The notes under the pieces are model-generated. The model had not been told where the DNA came from. It worked only from the letters and a program-made list of their open reading frames with translations, and did no database searches. Source: Pohlia nutans (lineage: Eukaryota > Streptophyta > Bryopsida > Bryales > Mniaceae). From it: a DNA stretch of 64,000 bases. The stretch is from contig CM040093.1 in assembly GCA_022496805.1 (NCBI GenBank), positions 2,668,501 through 2,732,500 of the forward strand. The letters are read 5' to 3'. This document shows positions 24,060-37,200 of the stretch, piece by piece (position 1 is the stretch's first letter; each line of letters begins with the position of its first letter). A program made the translations under genes and the position numbers.

Positions 24060-24633
24060 TAACCTCTAACTGCTGGAGCGTCTATTGTTTTAACGATGTA
24101 CAGATTTCATCCACGTTTTGTCCTCCGTCATGCACTTATTGCAGTGTGGATTTTTTACTATAGATTTTATAGGAAGTTAGCTTCATGCATGTATGAATCG
24201 ATTAGAAAGGGGATGATTTGTGAAATTTTTTATGCCTCATTTCATGTTGCAGTGATTCACGAAAAATTTCTAAGATCGTAGTTCAAAATAGTTCAAAAGT
24301 GCTCTTGAAAAAGTCAACTCATAAAATTAAGCAACCAAAATATCTCCAAAAATCATTTTACTTAAAATATTACATTTCAACCCATCACAACAAATTTCAT
24401 CCACAAATTGTCAATATCTTATTTGTAATCGAATTACAAGATAATTTAAAATTTAATACAAAAATATTGGTGATTGCAATCATAGATCTAACCGTATAGA
24501 TAGAATCTGAAATTCGTAATGTACAACTTTTATTCAAACATCAAGTTCAAAATATCCTTCTTAGTTGCATTTTATAATAGATCTTAAATGCAATTCTCCA
24601 AATCTGAAGAGGGCTGTAAGCATTTAGGGGTTA
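24060..24633. mobile_element. MITE, TTAACCCCTAA family, copy 5
   Basis: It is the reverse complement of the subfamily seen at 2061-2636 (shared CTCTTGAAAAAGTCAACT block). Its ends are TAACCTCTAACTGC and GCATTTAGGGGTTA. No ORF is supported. Confidence 0.6.
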
Positions 24634-24791
24634 CGCCTCAACTTTCTGACATCCCTTATTCAATGAGATTCAGAGGTGAGCAGAGGAGGCTCTGAAGAAC
24701 CTTATGGAAGTTGTTGGAAATGATGTGTTTCAGTTCACTACACTACTGTACTGTACAGTGGCTGCATTCAATAGGTCACTCCATTGGATCC

Positions 24792-25098
24792 TAAGAGCAT
24801 CTCCACTCCAACACGCTAGAGTTGACTCGCTGAAATTATTCATTTACATTTGAAGAGCCCTTGCACTTACACTCCCCCACCCTTGCTCGGCCCTCACACA
24901 TCAAAAGTGCACATCAAATAGTCAATGGACCAATCACAAGTAGAATGTAGGGATATAGTCAACTAAATACTGATTTGAAGGGCCATTTCTTAACACGCTA
25001 GGATTGAGAGTCAAGAGGCATTTTGAAAGGGCCCTTGGCACTTTCATCTAGTTCTAGAGTGCGAGAGACTCTGGGAGGGCTGCGGTGGAGCTGCTCTA
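24792..25098. mobile_element. MITE type B, intact copy
   Basis: It starts TAAGAGCATCTCCACTCC and ends GCGGTGGAGCTGCTCTA. It serves as the reference for the interrupted copy at 20068-21310. Confidence 0.7.
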
Positions 25099-25138
25099 AC
25101 ACTTCAGGGATAACGTTATGAAAGAGTTCTTCAAAAGA

Positions 25139-25538
25139 TACTACAGTAGAAGGGAAAAAGGGTACCTTGGATGCCAAGCTGCAGTTTGTAGGCCTTTGGC
25201 CCCAACTCTAAATCCCTCCTTGTTACTGCAAGAGGACAAACCTACCCTCTATTTTGTGCATGTTGGGGTCCACTTTAGAAAATAACCCCCTCTTCCAAGG
25301 GTTTAAAGTCCCCGAGGGGTCTTCCTAAATTAATTTGGGGCCATAGGTTCCAAATTTACAAAAAAAACTGCCAAATAAAGACTAAGGTGCACAAAATGGA
25401 AATTTTAGCAAATGGGACCCATGTGTGAATAGTGCTTGCATTGACGTTGAGGGGGGGATTTAGAGTCGGGGGGCCTTTGGCATCAATCTCTCACATTGTA
25501 GCTTGGTATCCAAGTACCCCTTTTCTACTATTGTAGTA
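25139..25538. mobile_element. MITE type D with about 75-bp inverted ends, TSD AGA
   Basis: The left end TACTACAGTAGAAGGG...TTGGATGCCAAGCT is mirrored by the right end AGCTTGGTATCCAAGTA...CTACTATTGTAGTA. AGA flanks both sides (25136-25138, 25539-25541). A 3-bp duplication and TACTAC-like termini resemble CACTA derivatives, but the superfamily is an inference. Confidence 0.6.
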
Positions 25539-25563
25539 AGAAGTGCGTGCTAGAACTAAGTTG

Positions 25564-25857
25564 TGAGAGCATCTTTAGAAGAGCTCTGCAAAACGGACAT
25601 ATCTTTTGAAGAACACAAAGTCATTTTCAACGGTACCTCGCCAACAACAAATAACTATTTCACTTTGCATAATCCAATCACGCACCACCACATTAGCCAA
25701 CATGTGTCAATCTGCATCACTATTCATCTTAAGTGGTGAGTTGAAGATTTTGAATAACTAGGAGATTTATAAAGCTTGGGATGATTTCGTATCAGCTTTT
25801 CATCCATTATCCAAAGGGCAGGGCCTTTTCAAAGTGCTGCTGAAGATACTGTACTAA
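25564..25857. mobile_element. MITE type C
   Basis: TGAGAGCATCTTTAGAAGAG at the left and TGCTGAAGATACTGTACTAA at the right form imperfect inverted termini; both are followed inward by GCAAAA-like sequence. No ORF is present. The next 1.6 kb (25858-27502) is AT-rich with no feature I can support. Confidence 0.5.
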
Positions 25858-27502
25858 GAGCCTCCACACCATCCTAAAGTAAAGGTCGTGATGAGAGGCT
25901 TGGATGCAATTAACCCTTTCTTGTCTAGGTTATTGTAGCAATTTTAGCTCTTATTTTGAACAAATTTTGAATGAGGCCAAAAATCTGGAAATAAAAGTTT
26001 GGATATAATATTCAATCATATTGGATGTTGAGGGCATCTCAACAAACATCCCAACACTTGCATTTTTATAAATAAAAAATTGTAGTAAGTGATACGATCC
26101 ACCCCCAAGTTCTCTTTGTTCTTCCAAATAAATAATTTTTGGTGAGGCCAACATCTCCTCTGAACATTTTTTTTCTTTTACATTTAGCAAGCTGATTTTT
26201 TTCTTTTGCGCACTGGAGGACTTGCAATTGGTTGAAAGAATGTTTAGTGAGTTGCATAGGTGGGGTGAACAAGTAGCCCACTCCCTAATTAGTACCCTAC
26301 CAACTCCAATTCTTTTTGGTTGATGGAGTTTTGCTACACTACTCGAGATGTCATAGCTTGTATGTTTATAATTTTAATTTTTTTTGGGAATATACAATGG
26401 TTGACTTAGGACATTGTAACATGTGTAGGGACGTGTGTTGTCCACAATAAAAGCACAAATATGGGGGGTGTTGTGTTTTAAACTTCAACAACATTGGTAG
26501 TTTAAAAAATAAAATTGAACAACTTACGGTATTCATAAATCACGCATCTTGTCACTTTCACAATAAACTATTAATGGTTCCAAATTCATTTTTATAGCAT
26601 TTTTGCATTTTTTCAAAAAAACAACATTGCATGCTATATGATGATTGTGTATAATCAATTTAAGAGCATTTACAACATCTACAGAAATTAATATATATAG
26701 AATGATAGTGCATCTTCAAGAAAATAAGGGAACTAAAAAACAATACGGTTAAAAACTCACATCTATGAGTTTAAAAAAAATTGTTTCAAATTTTTTACAA
26801 ACAAGTGTAACACATGGTTAATAGAAGACATTTGTACAATAAAGTTTGGAAAAAAAAATTGAATGATTGTCAATTGAATTTAATTGGATATTCACCATAA
26901 TTACATTTGTAATACTTTTAACTTGAATTCATTATCAGTGTCTTATATCATAATGTTTCAAATGAAGTGAAGTTTCTTCTCGAGTTTCTTACATGAGTAT
27001 TGTTATAGTTTGGTAGATATGTCTTCAAATCCTTTGGAAAATTATTCAAAAAACATCCTCAAAAGTGATAATCTTGTTATTTTTATTTAGTGTTGTTAAT
27101 TATCCACTTTTGGCCAACCATTCCAAAATTCATAAGATAATGAATTATTTTACGTTATTTTTTTAATATAATCATGAAGATAAAATATTCAATTTTATTT
27201 TTATTTTTTTTCAACTCATATGCTTAATCCAAATGTATAGATACCATCCAAGTGTCATAATTTGTAGCTTTGTATCGTGCATTATTTTCACAATAAATTT
27301 TATAGGTGCTCACAATAAACATCAAAGGATAAAGACACTCAACAAGTGTTTTAAATAGACTTTTGTTTTCAATGAGTTGATTTTTTATTTATAAAATTAT
27401 CTTTTCTTTTATTCAAATCAAAAATTCAAAATTTAAAACAAGAAGGTTTGAACAACTACTTTTAACCACAAAAATTTGGACATAGTAGTAATATAAGGTA
27501 GA

Positions 27503-28551
27503 TGTTAGTTGGGTTTGTCCATGGAAGTCCACAAGAACGATCAAGGTGTCAAAATTGGACCTAGAAAGAGTAGGGCAGAGTTCACTTTAGATGACGTATT
27601 TGTCCCTATCCGGACTTAGTAGGCTAGGAAGACTTCTACCACCAAGACAACCTTGGTGTCCTTGGATTTTGTTATACTGTGGGGAACTGATTTTAGAGGA
27701 CAGGGAATACTTGGCAGAGGGTTTGATTTTAGCTATAGCTTTCAGAGATAGCAGAAAGAGACAAAGAGATGGAGGGAAAGGGGAGTCTCTAAGACAACTC
27801 TAAGTATTCTATATTGGCTCTTAGATCCAGGGAGTGACTAGGGGAGTGTAGATAATCTTTCTTGTCTAAGGGAAACTTTAATCACTGTTGTCCAAAACAA
27901 TACAGTCACTTAGTAGGCAAAGACAGCTCATGGCTAAACATGGTTCAATAAAGCTTTTGGGGAGAATAGAATGAGGGTTCGCCCCTTATAATAAGAGAAA
28001 CAAGCAGTGCAGTGTAAAGGCTAGACAGGGAGATAGGAGCAGAGAGAAGACTGTATCTTATTCCTTGGTGTCTAAGGATATGATAAGAGAAACAAGCAGT
28101 GCATAACAAGGGATTAGAACATCAACTAGTATAGGGGAAGTATGATTGTCATTCATTCCTTGGCGTTCAAGGATATGATAAGAGAAATAAGCAAGGAAGT
28201 CAACCAGAACAAAGGAGAAGGCTGACAATCGTTCCTTGGTCTCCATGGATATAATAATAAAGACAAACAATGCAGAGAGAGGGCGAGAAGACAAGCTAGT
28301 TTAGGTAGAAGAGACTTCATGGTCTCCAAGGGAGAGAAAATACATGTATAGTACTGTATATTGTACTTGATGCAAAGTCCCAGCAGGGCCACGACTACCT
28401 CGAGTGAATGAACAAGTGTCTGTGTGTGTCGCTACCTGCCTTCTTTATACTACTCTAACCTAATCTGCGTGCGTGCACTCCTAGTTCCACCATCCGTCGC
28501 CCCGGTTGTCCTTGATCTCCGTGGCTTATCCTTGCTATGGTGCGGGTAACA
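27503..28551. mobile_element. Solo LTR with 5-bp target duplication GTAGA
   Basis: The segment begins TGTTAGTTGG and ends GCGGGTAACA, so its ends are TGTTA...TAACA. GTAGA occurs immediately before (27498-27502) and after (28552-28556). No internal region or second LTR is present, as left by recombination between two LTRs. It contains about three imperfect copies of an approximately 90-bp unit (about 27981-28275) sharing TTCCTTGG, AAGGATAT and AAGAGAAA(C/T)AAGCA. Short open frames inside it are not credible genes. Confidence 0.8.
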
Positions 28552-29090
28552 GTAGAAAAGTTCATTGTGAACATCTATGAATGGCCTCACTATGATCTTG
28601 CATTTGGCCTAAATCAACATTCTTGAACATATGAGATTTGGACCACAATGAAGCGATTTAGTGACTATAACTAAAGTTTCAAGTGACAATAATAGATTGA
28701 TTCAATGATTACAAAAGGAACTTTACTTTTTGGATGTAAAAACATTTAACAAATGACATGACCATTTTAGAGCCTTGGCATTGTGATCATTTTAGGTAAT
28801 TAAAGTGATCATTAAGAATGTGTTTTTTGTCAATTTTGAGATATTTTAGTGATTCTTATGAACTGTCAAGACAACACACTTCAAAAACACGTAACAAATT
28901 CATACTTTGTTTAAAAATATATAATTTTCAATTCCTATTGCCTTTGTTTATATTGGCCTACACGTGGAATTTATTTTTAAGAATCAGGATTTTTTTCAAC
29001 CATCCTATAGAAAATGGTGTGGTTGCAATGGCCATCCTACCATATGTTGATGTGGGTAATGTTTTGTAATAGCACATGATAGAAATGTGT

Positions 29091-29632
29091 TTAACCCCTA
29101 ATGTCGAGGGAGTAAGGGCAAAACTTAGATGTGTTATAAAATGTTACTTCTGCAACTTTGATGAAGTTTGGTCTAAAAGAGAAAATGAGAATCATCATGT
29201 TTAGTAATTTTTCGTATGGTCAAAATTTCAAAAAATGTTTTAGATACTCATTTAATGAATTTAGAAGCACTTATCATTGAATATTCACCAAAATTACAAA
29301 TTTTATTTTTAGAATTTGAAATTTAATATGATTGGTTAAAAATAAACATTCTATTCTAATATTCAAAAAAGTAAAATTTTCAAATGAGAGAACTTCATTA
29401 CTTTTTTGAAATAGTAAGTTTTATAACACTAAGACAATGTAGAGGTGTTTGTTTTTAATAAGTTCTCCTCGGTGGAGTTTAATTCGGATTGACATGACTC
29501 AAATTGGGTTGGAAAGTAGACTTGATTTCCTATTTGAATTTTTTATTTATTTAATCCTTTTCATCCTAGGCAGCTCATAAAAAAGGGCAGCGACTATAAA
29601 TGGTCACTTGGTCGTTTGGTCACTTAGGGATT
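29091..29632. mobile_element. MITE, TTAACCCCTAA family, copy 4
   Basis: It starts TTAACCCCTAATGTCGAGGG and ends with a decayed CACTTAGGGATTA. It is homologous to the reverse complement of 13021-13564. The upstream stretch 28557-29090 and the downstream stretch 29633-30779 hold no recognised gene. Confidence 0.6.
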
Positions 29633-30779
29633 ATGGAATAGCCGAATAGGTATATAAGAGTTTGAAATTGGTGATGACTAGTTGCAAATGAAGACTTACA
29701 ATGATGACACAGCGATCATCCATTCAAAGAGCACAATCATTGTGTAAGCTCCGGCCAATTCAAGTGAATCAACCCTCACTCACTGGCTTCAACAGTTACA
29801 AACTATGGCCCATAGTTTCTTTCTTGTTCTAACTTACATGACCCGTCCCCACACTGATCATTCCCCATATTGCCACCCTCTAAATTATGAATCATGCATC
29901 CTACATACCGGTAGTTTCTTTTGGATAACTTATGTGTGTACAAGTCGTTGTAGCTATTTTTCCAGGATGGTGAAATGAATGCCATTCATAAATTCTAAGA
30001 TTCATATTGGACTAAACACATACCGGTAACGATGTGTATGAAAAAGGTAATGATTGTGATCGTATTTACTTCCTTTTCCATGTACACAGATTTATAGTAG
30101 ATGAAATGAACCTCACTATTAAAATCATTGCAATTATACAAGTTGATAGGAGCATATCACTAGAATAATGCAAACTTGACAATAATTTGTTTTGAAAACT
30201 CTTGGCAAGAATGATGTTCTTGTGGTCCGACTTATCATGCTTCAAAAACCTTCATGGTATATATATATATGTAGCTAATAGAAATACTACAACAAGGCAT
30301 GTACTATACATCCAAAATGGACCATGTTTCAAAAAGTGACCCCTACAATTGGACTCAAACACCTAAATATTGATTGTACAAGATGTACACAATCAATGAG
30401 AACATGAGAGCGTAGGATCAATGTCGGATACATTGATACACAATATGTTAAAAAAGAATAATTTATTCATATGGTGTCGAAATAATGCATGTGAAATTGT
30501 CTTGGAATCCTGTTTCACGTGCCGATAAGAGCCAACATGACAGTAGTAAATATGATCACTGGTACACATACCTTATACAACAAACAGAAGGCAAATGCAA
30601 AACTACCAAGTAGTCAAAATGGCAGTAATAGAAGAAAGAACAAAAGAGAATGAAAAAGAAAATAAAAAAGGCCAAACAGGGCATCCAAAAATGGGGGATG
30701 CATGATCGAGGGTGATGGCATGCCATCCATTCACAAGATGATGGGGGTCAACCATTAATTACGGTAGTACTGCGAGAGA

Positions 30780-30803
30780 GGGGGGGGGGGGGGGGGGGGG
30801 GGG
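30780..30803 (+). repeat. 24-base G homopolymer
   Basis: An uninterrupted run of G follows GAGAGA. It could form a G-quadruplex; a run this long can also be a length-inaccurate assembly position. Confidence 0.9.
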
Positions 30804-30885
30804 CGGAGAATCAAAATATCACAGTGTCTCTTGGTTTGAATTTGCGCAAGAGTGACATGCTCTTATGGTTTACTTACTAACTTAC

Positions 30886-31630
30886 TTACAGTCAGTCAGT
30901 CACCTCTCTCTCAGTTCCAGCAGAAGTGAGAGGACTCACTCAACCCCTAGATTGCAGAAGCCCACAATCTAGGAACGCCCAACAGTCCAGGCCTTGGGGC
31001 AGTCAGTGAGTCAGTGAGTCAGTAGGTGGAAGAGTGGAAGGGACTCATCCAAGGCAGTGCGAGTAACGTAGTACTACAAGACAATTGGGGTGCGTGCGTG
31101 AGTGAGTGAGTGAGGGCAGCGCCGCGCCCGGATGTTGGTTGGGAGTCGTAGAGGTAAAAAATTACAATAATAATAATAATAATAATAATTCAGTCAGTCA
31201 GTCAGTCAGTCTGTCTTTCTTGGGTGGTTCTTAATATATTAATAATGTGATTTGGGTTTTGGAGAAGCGAAATCGGTTTGGAACGGAACTGACCTGGGGG
31301 AATGGTGTTAGTATTTTAATGGTTTTGTTGGGTTTTGGTGGCATGGAAATAGGGGAAAGCAGAAGGGAAGTTAGTTGTTGGAATGCTAGCAGAGGAACAG
31401 TGAGCAGAGAGAGGCAACTACGGTAGTCTGCAAGGGAGGGAGGGAGGGAGGGAGGGAGAAGAAGTAAGTTAAGTTAGTGAGACCAGGTTGCACGGGTTTT
31501 TCTTCAGTGAGTAGTGTCGCCATAGCCACCGTGACGGAGTGACCTTCATTGTGCGGGCTACCCGCTCCGTTCCCCATTTGCCCTTCCTTCAGTTCGCCCC
31601 CCGCCCGCTTACCTGCCTGCCTGCCTGCCA
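30886..31630. repeat. Cluster of tetra- and trinucleotide microsatellites upstream of the GATA gene
   Basis: Tracts include AGTC repeats (30891-30902, 31001-31025, 31192-31210), GTGA (31098-31113), AAT (31166-31188), GGGA (31436-31457) and CCTG (31613-31628). They lie in the inferred promoter and leader of the GATA gene. Confidence 0.85.
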
Positions 31631-33313
31631 GCCGGCTTTTTCCTTAGTTTCCTTGGCCGCGTGACTGCTTGCCTCTCAGATACATCGTTTTTGTTCCTTT
31701 GTTTTCTACTACATCCTTCCTTTTGTGTAAGTTAACAACCCCCAATTTGGCCGCCTGTCCTTCCTCGGTTTCTGGAATTATCATTAATACATACTTTTTC
31801 ACCCCATGCCCACGGAGGACTTCCTCGCGCTGCCTGACACCTCACACCCGGGCTGCCTCAGCCAGCGAGCGAGTTGAAGAAGAAGAAGAAGAAGAAGTCG
31901 CTCCAATTATTAGCCCACCCACTTCCGCCCACGATTGTTCTTGTAAGTTCCTTCACCTTCCTCATGCTTGCTTGCTTGCTTGTTGCTCTCTTACTATTCT
32001 TCTTCTTCGTCTTCTCCTTCTCCTTGTTAATATTGTTGTTAATAATAATAATAATAATAATATTATTGTTATTATTTTATGTCGAGTGTTTCTTAAGTCA
32101 TTGGCGGGCATGGAATTTCCTGTATGTGGCTTGTCTCCTCGTCTTTCTTGCTGTGTTTGTGGGAGGCCGCTTGACTGAGTCGTCCTCCACAGCAAGAACG
32201 GGGAGTCTTGTCACGAGTGCATGGTGTCCTTGTGCTTGTCCGTGCAATGTAGTAGGTCGGTATGTGTTTCTTTGCACTGTCATGCTGCACGTGTTAAGTG
32301 ACATGTCCTAGTACATCATTTTGCCTTCATTACATTTTGTCCTTGCGTAATTTTAAATATAAATTATATAAATATAAATATAAATATATTTTAAATTGCG
32401 TGTGTCATTCCCATTTGATGTGGAATTGGGGTGACATGAGGGGGTTTGTTCTGGTCCGGTTGTCAGCATTCTCCACCAGTGCACTGCACTGCGACTTTTG
32501 ATTTTTGTAACGAGAATTTTACTTTATTAACAATGTGGGATTTTGATGGTTTGTTTCGGTACAAGCACTGAGAAGGAGAATTATCTACTGCAATAGTCTA
32601 ATCTAGGATATGTCTTTGTCTTTCAATACTGTAGCAAGCAAAGACTGCGTGAACGAGCAAGAAAATATTGCGCAACTGCTAAAGTGGGTGATATTCTCTG
32701 AATGATGGCGACCAATTGACCTTAGCCGTGAATGTAATTCTAGCAAACGCCAAGATTTTTCAAGGCCATTCTATTTTCTGGTTCAAATTGCTCTTTGTTT
32801 ATGAACGTGTAGCTCATTCTGGTTGCGAGGACCTTCTTTCAATACACATGAAGAATTAGGGCGTCTGCCTTCTTAATTAACCCTCACGCACGGGAAGTCA
32901 CATATAATAATATTATTACCCAATGTACTATTTTGGGTAGTTCTTCTATGTCAATGGTTGAAGTGAACTCAACCTTGAAAAGCTAGGTCGTTTCTGAGTT
33001 GGCACATTAAATGTCTTTTGTAAACGTAATCTAGGTTGGCAATAAAATCATGCATTCCAGTTTGAAAGCTCTTTCTGTTGTGCACCGCAACACCAGGAGT
33101 TCTTTGTTGAGCTTAACTGCTTAATAGGTTGACTATTCTGATGTAAATTTTGACTGCTTTTGTGGTGTTCACTTATTCCTCCAGCTCAGTCCACAATTAA
33201 TAGTATCGATTGACCAATGACCTATATCTTGGGATATTTCTGAGTGACCTGTGTTCCTTTTGATATGCAGTAACACTAATGCTAGGCAGTTGGGGTCGTT
33301 ACCGGAACTAGAG

Positions 33314-33358
33314 ATGTCAGCGGAGGAGCTGGCGGCTTACGAAGAGCTCAACTCGTAG
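33314..33358 (+). promoter_or_regulatory. Upstream ORF in GATA leader (14 codons)
   Basis: ATG at 33314 opens MSAEELAAYEELNS followed by TAG. The same frame is open upstream to the exon edge (NTNARQLGSLPELE) and, after the TAG, continues as LELTYTDGLVKRPPQ to a TGA at 33406. If retained in the leader it would act as an uORF on the GATA start at 34232. Confidence 0.4.
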
Positions 33359-33656
33359 CTGGAGCTCACGTACACGGACGGACTTGTGAAAAGGCCTCCG
33401 CAGTGAATGCACTCGGTTTCAGCGTTCAGTATATGTGGTTGTTTGGTGTGGCTGTTGCGGTATTTTCTGGCACCATCTTGGGAGGGAAGGTGTAGGTTAG
33501 CGGGGTAGGGTTTTAGTTGGGTTTTATGATGCGACCCATTGATTTTGGACTTGAAGCCTTTCTGTCAAGCCAGTTTAAGGCAGAAAATAGTTCCGGTGTC
33601 AGGACATTCTATCTGTTATGCAATAATGAATACAACCACCCTGAGCAGACCCCTGT

Positions 33657-33658
<2 letters not shown>

Positions 33659-33718
<60 letters not shown>
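33659..33718. repeat. AT dinucleotide microsatellite
   Basis: About 30 uninterrupted AT units. The Ile-Tyr ORFs reading through it are artefacts of the repeat. Confidence 0.95.
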
Positions 33719-33722
<4 letters not shown>

Positions 33723-34141
33723 AGTTTCGTCAGTGTTGGTATTCTGTCTGAGTTAGTGCTGTAGCAGTCCAATGGCCATGGGTGGAATTCGGGGTGAGCG
33801 TGTGGGTCGTGATATCCTGGTCTTCCTCAGAAGTAACAACGTATGATGGAATGGAATGGGTGTTCAGGGTCTGTCGTAGTTTAGGCACAGCCGAGGTGGT
33901 AGTGGACTGGGAAACTTGGTCCAGACAGCGTGCACTGTGACAAGAAACAGTAAGACACTTTCATTCCCTTATTATCAAACATCTCGTGTGTGATCGGTAA
34001 CCAATTAGCGTTCCAAAACGTGAATTGGATTATGAGAACATGCTGCATCTTGATTGATTTTTCTCATCCCTGCCTCTCTTGGTGCCATTATTTTCAGTTT
34101 GGGCACAACATTGGAACCTGACCTGATCCTGGCAGCAGCGA

Positions 34142-34201
34142 ATGACGAGAGACTGCATGGTGCTTGAAAACACAGGGGTTGCCCAAGACTTGTGCAGATA
34201 G
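34142..34201 (+). promoter_or_regulatory. Second possible upstream ORF of the GATA gene
   Basis: If the leader exon begins at 34098, ATG 34142 opens a 19-residue frame (MTRDCMVLENTGVAQDLCR) ending at TAG 34201, 30 bases before the GATA start codon. Confidence 0.3.
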
Positions 34202-34231
34202 GCTGTGTCTCAACGAAGCCTGCCAAGGCCG

Positions 34232-37200
34232 ATGGGGAAGCAAGGACCGTGTGGCCATTGTGGCATTGCCAGTAGGTCCTCCATCCACTCGGTTTCCAGC
34301 GTGGCCTTTCTTGGATTATAATGATACATATAATTATATATGTGTGTGTGTGTGTGTGTGGGGGGCTAGCCAACGTTTGGATTTAAGAAATATATGTGGT
34401 TTCCCTGTGCAGCAACTCCTCTGTGGAGAAATGGACCTCCCGAAAAGCCCGTCCTGTGCAACGCTTGTGGATCCCGATGGCGGACGAAAGGCACTCTGTC
34501 CAATTACATGCCCATGCATTCCGGTGGCTTTGGAGGCTCCGTGAGTCCGGACGGAGGTGCCATGCCGCGTGGCCGAAAGAACAGTCGGAAACAACTGTTC
34601 TCTGAGCCCCGTTCTCACAAACGAAAAGAGCCCTCTGAGGGACATCAAGAGAGAGCGTCCCTTCGGTCTCACATGCGCTCATTCAAAGCTGCTGCTGCTG
34701 CGGCTGCGGCAGATCAAGACTCCATCTCCACCTCCAGTTTGAGTTCCAGTGTATCCTTTGGCTTGGACGATGCAGCCTTCATCACCAGCTCCAGCGCTTC
34801 TCCTGATGTCGCAGGTTGCCCACTCTCTTTTCTGCTTTCTGTGTTGGATTGTTGACTGTGCACTTGTACTATACTATCAGGGTGCAAGCAGGTCGGCTGT
34901 CTGTTTGTACGTACTTGCAGGCAGGCAGGGAGGGAGGGAGAGGGCCATCTGTTTGGAAGTCAGTGGGCATTCTTAAGTAAGGTGGTTATGTCATTCATTC
35001 ATTCATTCATTCATTGACTGCAGCCTCAAGCTCACTCTGGGAGGGTCCCATTCCTACGCGGAAACGGACACCCATGTCGAGAGTTCCCTGCACCTCCATT
35101 GAGAAGCTCAGCAAGCAGTTCCAGCAAACGCTGGGTGATTTCCCCATGGCAGCAGCAGCAGCAGCAGCTAACAACTCCTCGTCAATGATGCTGCATGGGT
35201 TTTCAGATGATATACTGGTGGATAGCAAGCCCTCGACCATGGCTGATGAAATAGGCTTGGGTAGTGTGTTTATTCGACAACCCATCATCGTGAGTGATGA
35301 GCCCAAGAGTGATTCTACTCGCTTACAGTTGACTACTTCTTCGTCGGCGGAGGACCTCTACCACAGACCCGGTGGTCCACTGCAACAGCTTCTCAATGGT
35401 GCGGAACGTCTGCCATCGGTACGTGGTAAGGAGAAGGCCAAGGAGTGCAAGAAGGTGGAGAGTGGAGCCTGCGGGCACTGTGACCAACACCTGAATACTT
35501 ATGCCAATAATGCACTCTTGTAAGTTGTAACGCAGATCAGATCTCTCTCTCTCCCTCTCTCTCTCTCTATCACCGCGACTGGGTCTGAAACTACTGATTA
35601 TCCCAGTTTGCTTTAGTGACGCACACTTTAAGAATCATCTCAGTTCATAACTTTCCTGCCTCTAAAAGAACCAATTTGTGCGCAGAGAGAATTACCCTTA
35701 CAACAAGCGGGATGTTCTCCAAAGCTGCCAGTCTCCTCTAGCTTTTCTTGAATTGAAGGTACAATGATCTCATCCAGGTTGGAGTGACTGTCTGACGAGT
35801 AATCAGAGTAGGCTCTCTCTCTCTCTCTCACCAGTGTTACTCTCTCTCTCGCACCAGTGTTACTGTAAGCTAATGGTACTCTGCTAGTCAGTGTGGCAAT
35901 TCGGTGGGCCCTAGTTTTTAACCTAAGCAATATCTCTTCTCGCAGGATATATTAAATTTTGACACATTTACGGGTCTTCTCACGGATCAAGAGCAGGGGC
36001 AGCTCATGAGATATTTATCCTCTGAGGATGTTGCCAAAGCTTCAGAAAGGTAAGACCTGTACCTGGAATCACTTTAACAAGAGGGATGCAGGTCTACAGT
36101 AGGACACGTGTTTTGTGGATTTATTCCCTTACAGACCATGGTTGAGTTGTGAAGGAATGGCTGATACTGTAGTTTTAAATTTGGAAGGGGAGTCCATCTT
36201 CGTCCGTATGCCCCTCCATTGGGGAAAGAGGATGAATTCCTACTCGTGTCTCCCTTACTCGAAGAAAGAGTGTTTTCGTAAGACAGACAGCTGGAGGCAT
36301 TTTAGTGACCAGGAGTTGTGGACCTTGCAGTTTGAAGCAAATGTTTACCAGTGCCGAATTTGAAGGATCTTTGACCAACTTTCAACAATTGCTGGAAGAG
36401 GGCATGTTTGAGACATCCATGCTGGGAGTTAATTCGCGCATCCTTCAGCACTTCCAGCAGCTACTCAATTTTACAGACCTTACAAGCTCTGGTTGGATGG
36501 AACAGTTCGTGCAACTTCAGAACCGCAGTAGGCGCAGGGGTGGATCAGCCGAACTTAATAAGGTACAAATCTCAATGACATTACTAACCCAAACCTATGA
36601 ATTTATACAAATAGATACCCCACTCTCAAATGAACTAGTCGGACTATATTAGTTGGTGGCAGGTTTTCTCTCGTACCCCTTGTGGCTTCTAACGAAAACA
36701 CCGACATTCCTCTGTAAACCTCATTCCAGCATCGAGGATTGCTCTTACGTGGTCGTCGTCTGAGAGTGTAGATTGTGTGAATTCTAAGCATTCTGACACT
36801 AAAATGGGTTTGAGCTTTAATACGTATTGGGTAAGTATATGTAGGTAGGAATTAATGACTTCAGTGTGATGACATCTGGCTATCTTGGGTGCAGAGTAAA
36901 GAATTCATGAAAGAGAAAGTGAAGGGGCATGGGTTCAAAGAATATAGCATCAAGAATGCCCCTTCAAGCAACAAACAGTCCCCAGGCAGGTTTACAAGCC
37001 AGTCTGGGGTAGTTGTACAAGAAGAGACTAGTATACATACAGGAGGGAAGCAAAATGGAGGCCTCAGCAGTGCCAGTAGTACCTTTGGAGGTGTTGGCTC
37101 TGGGAGAGCCTCCGAGGCTGTAAATTTCTTACACGATATAGGCAATTCTTCAAACGACAAAGCTCCTTTTGGGTTTGAGGCAGCAGGAACCTGCTTCAAC

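Larger units (their letters stand above)
31600..34231 (+). promoter_or_regulatory. Inferred promoter-proximal leader of the GATA gene with intron
   Basis: A good donor (TT|GTAAGTTCC, GT at 31943) and acceptor (TTTTGATATGCAG, exon from 33271) suggest a leader intron of about 1.3 kb. A further acceptor (ATTATTTTCAG, exon from 34098) precedes the start exon. The transcription start cannot be placed. Long open frames at 31669-32311 consist of AAG and AAT repeats and hydrophobic runs, and I do not regard them as genes. Transcript evidence is needed to confirm the exon pattern; this is inference from splice-site shape. Confidence 0.4.

Noticed and set aside
31669..32311. Two overlapping 145-169 codon frames
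   Set aside because: They are built from AAG and AAT microsatellites and hydrophobic runs and cross a strong splice donor; no homology is evident.
33517..33756. Ile-Tyr repeat ORFs
   Set aside because: They are translations of the AT microsatellite.
35520..35945. Single intron between GATA exons 35024-35519 and 35946-36049
   Set aside because: Joining them directly gives an immediate TAA; inserting exon 35686-35758 restores the frame and the family motif.
36115..36363. 82-codon plus-strand frame in the GATA gene
   Set aside because: It spans the intron before exon 6 and is out of frame with the DEUBAD-like reading.
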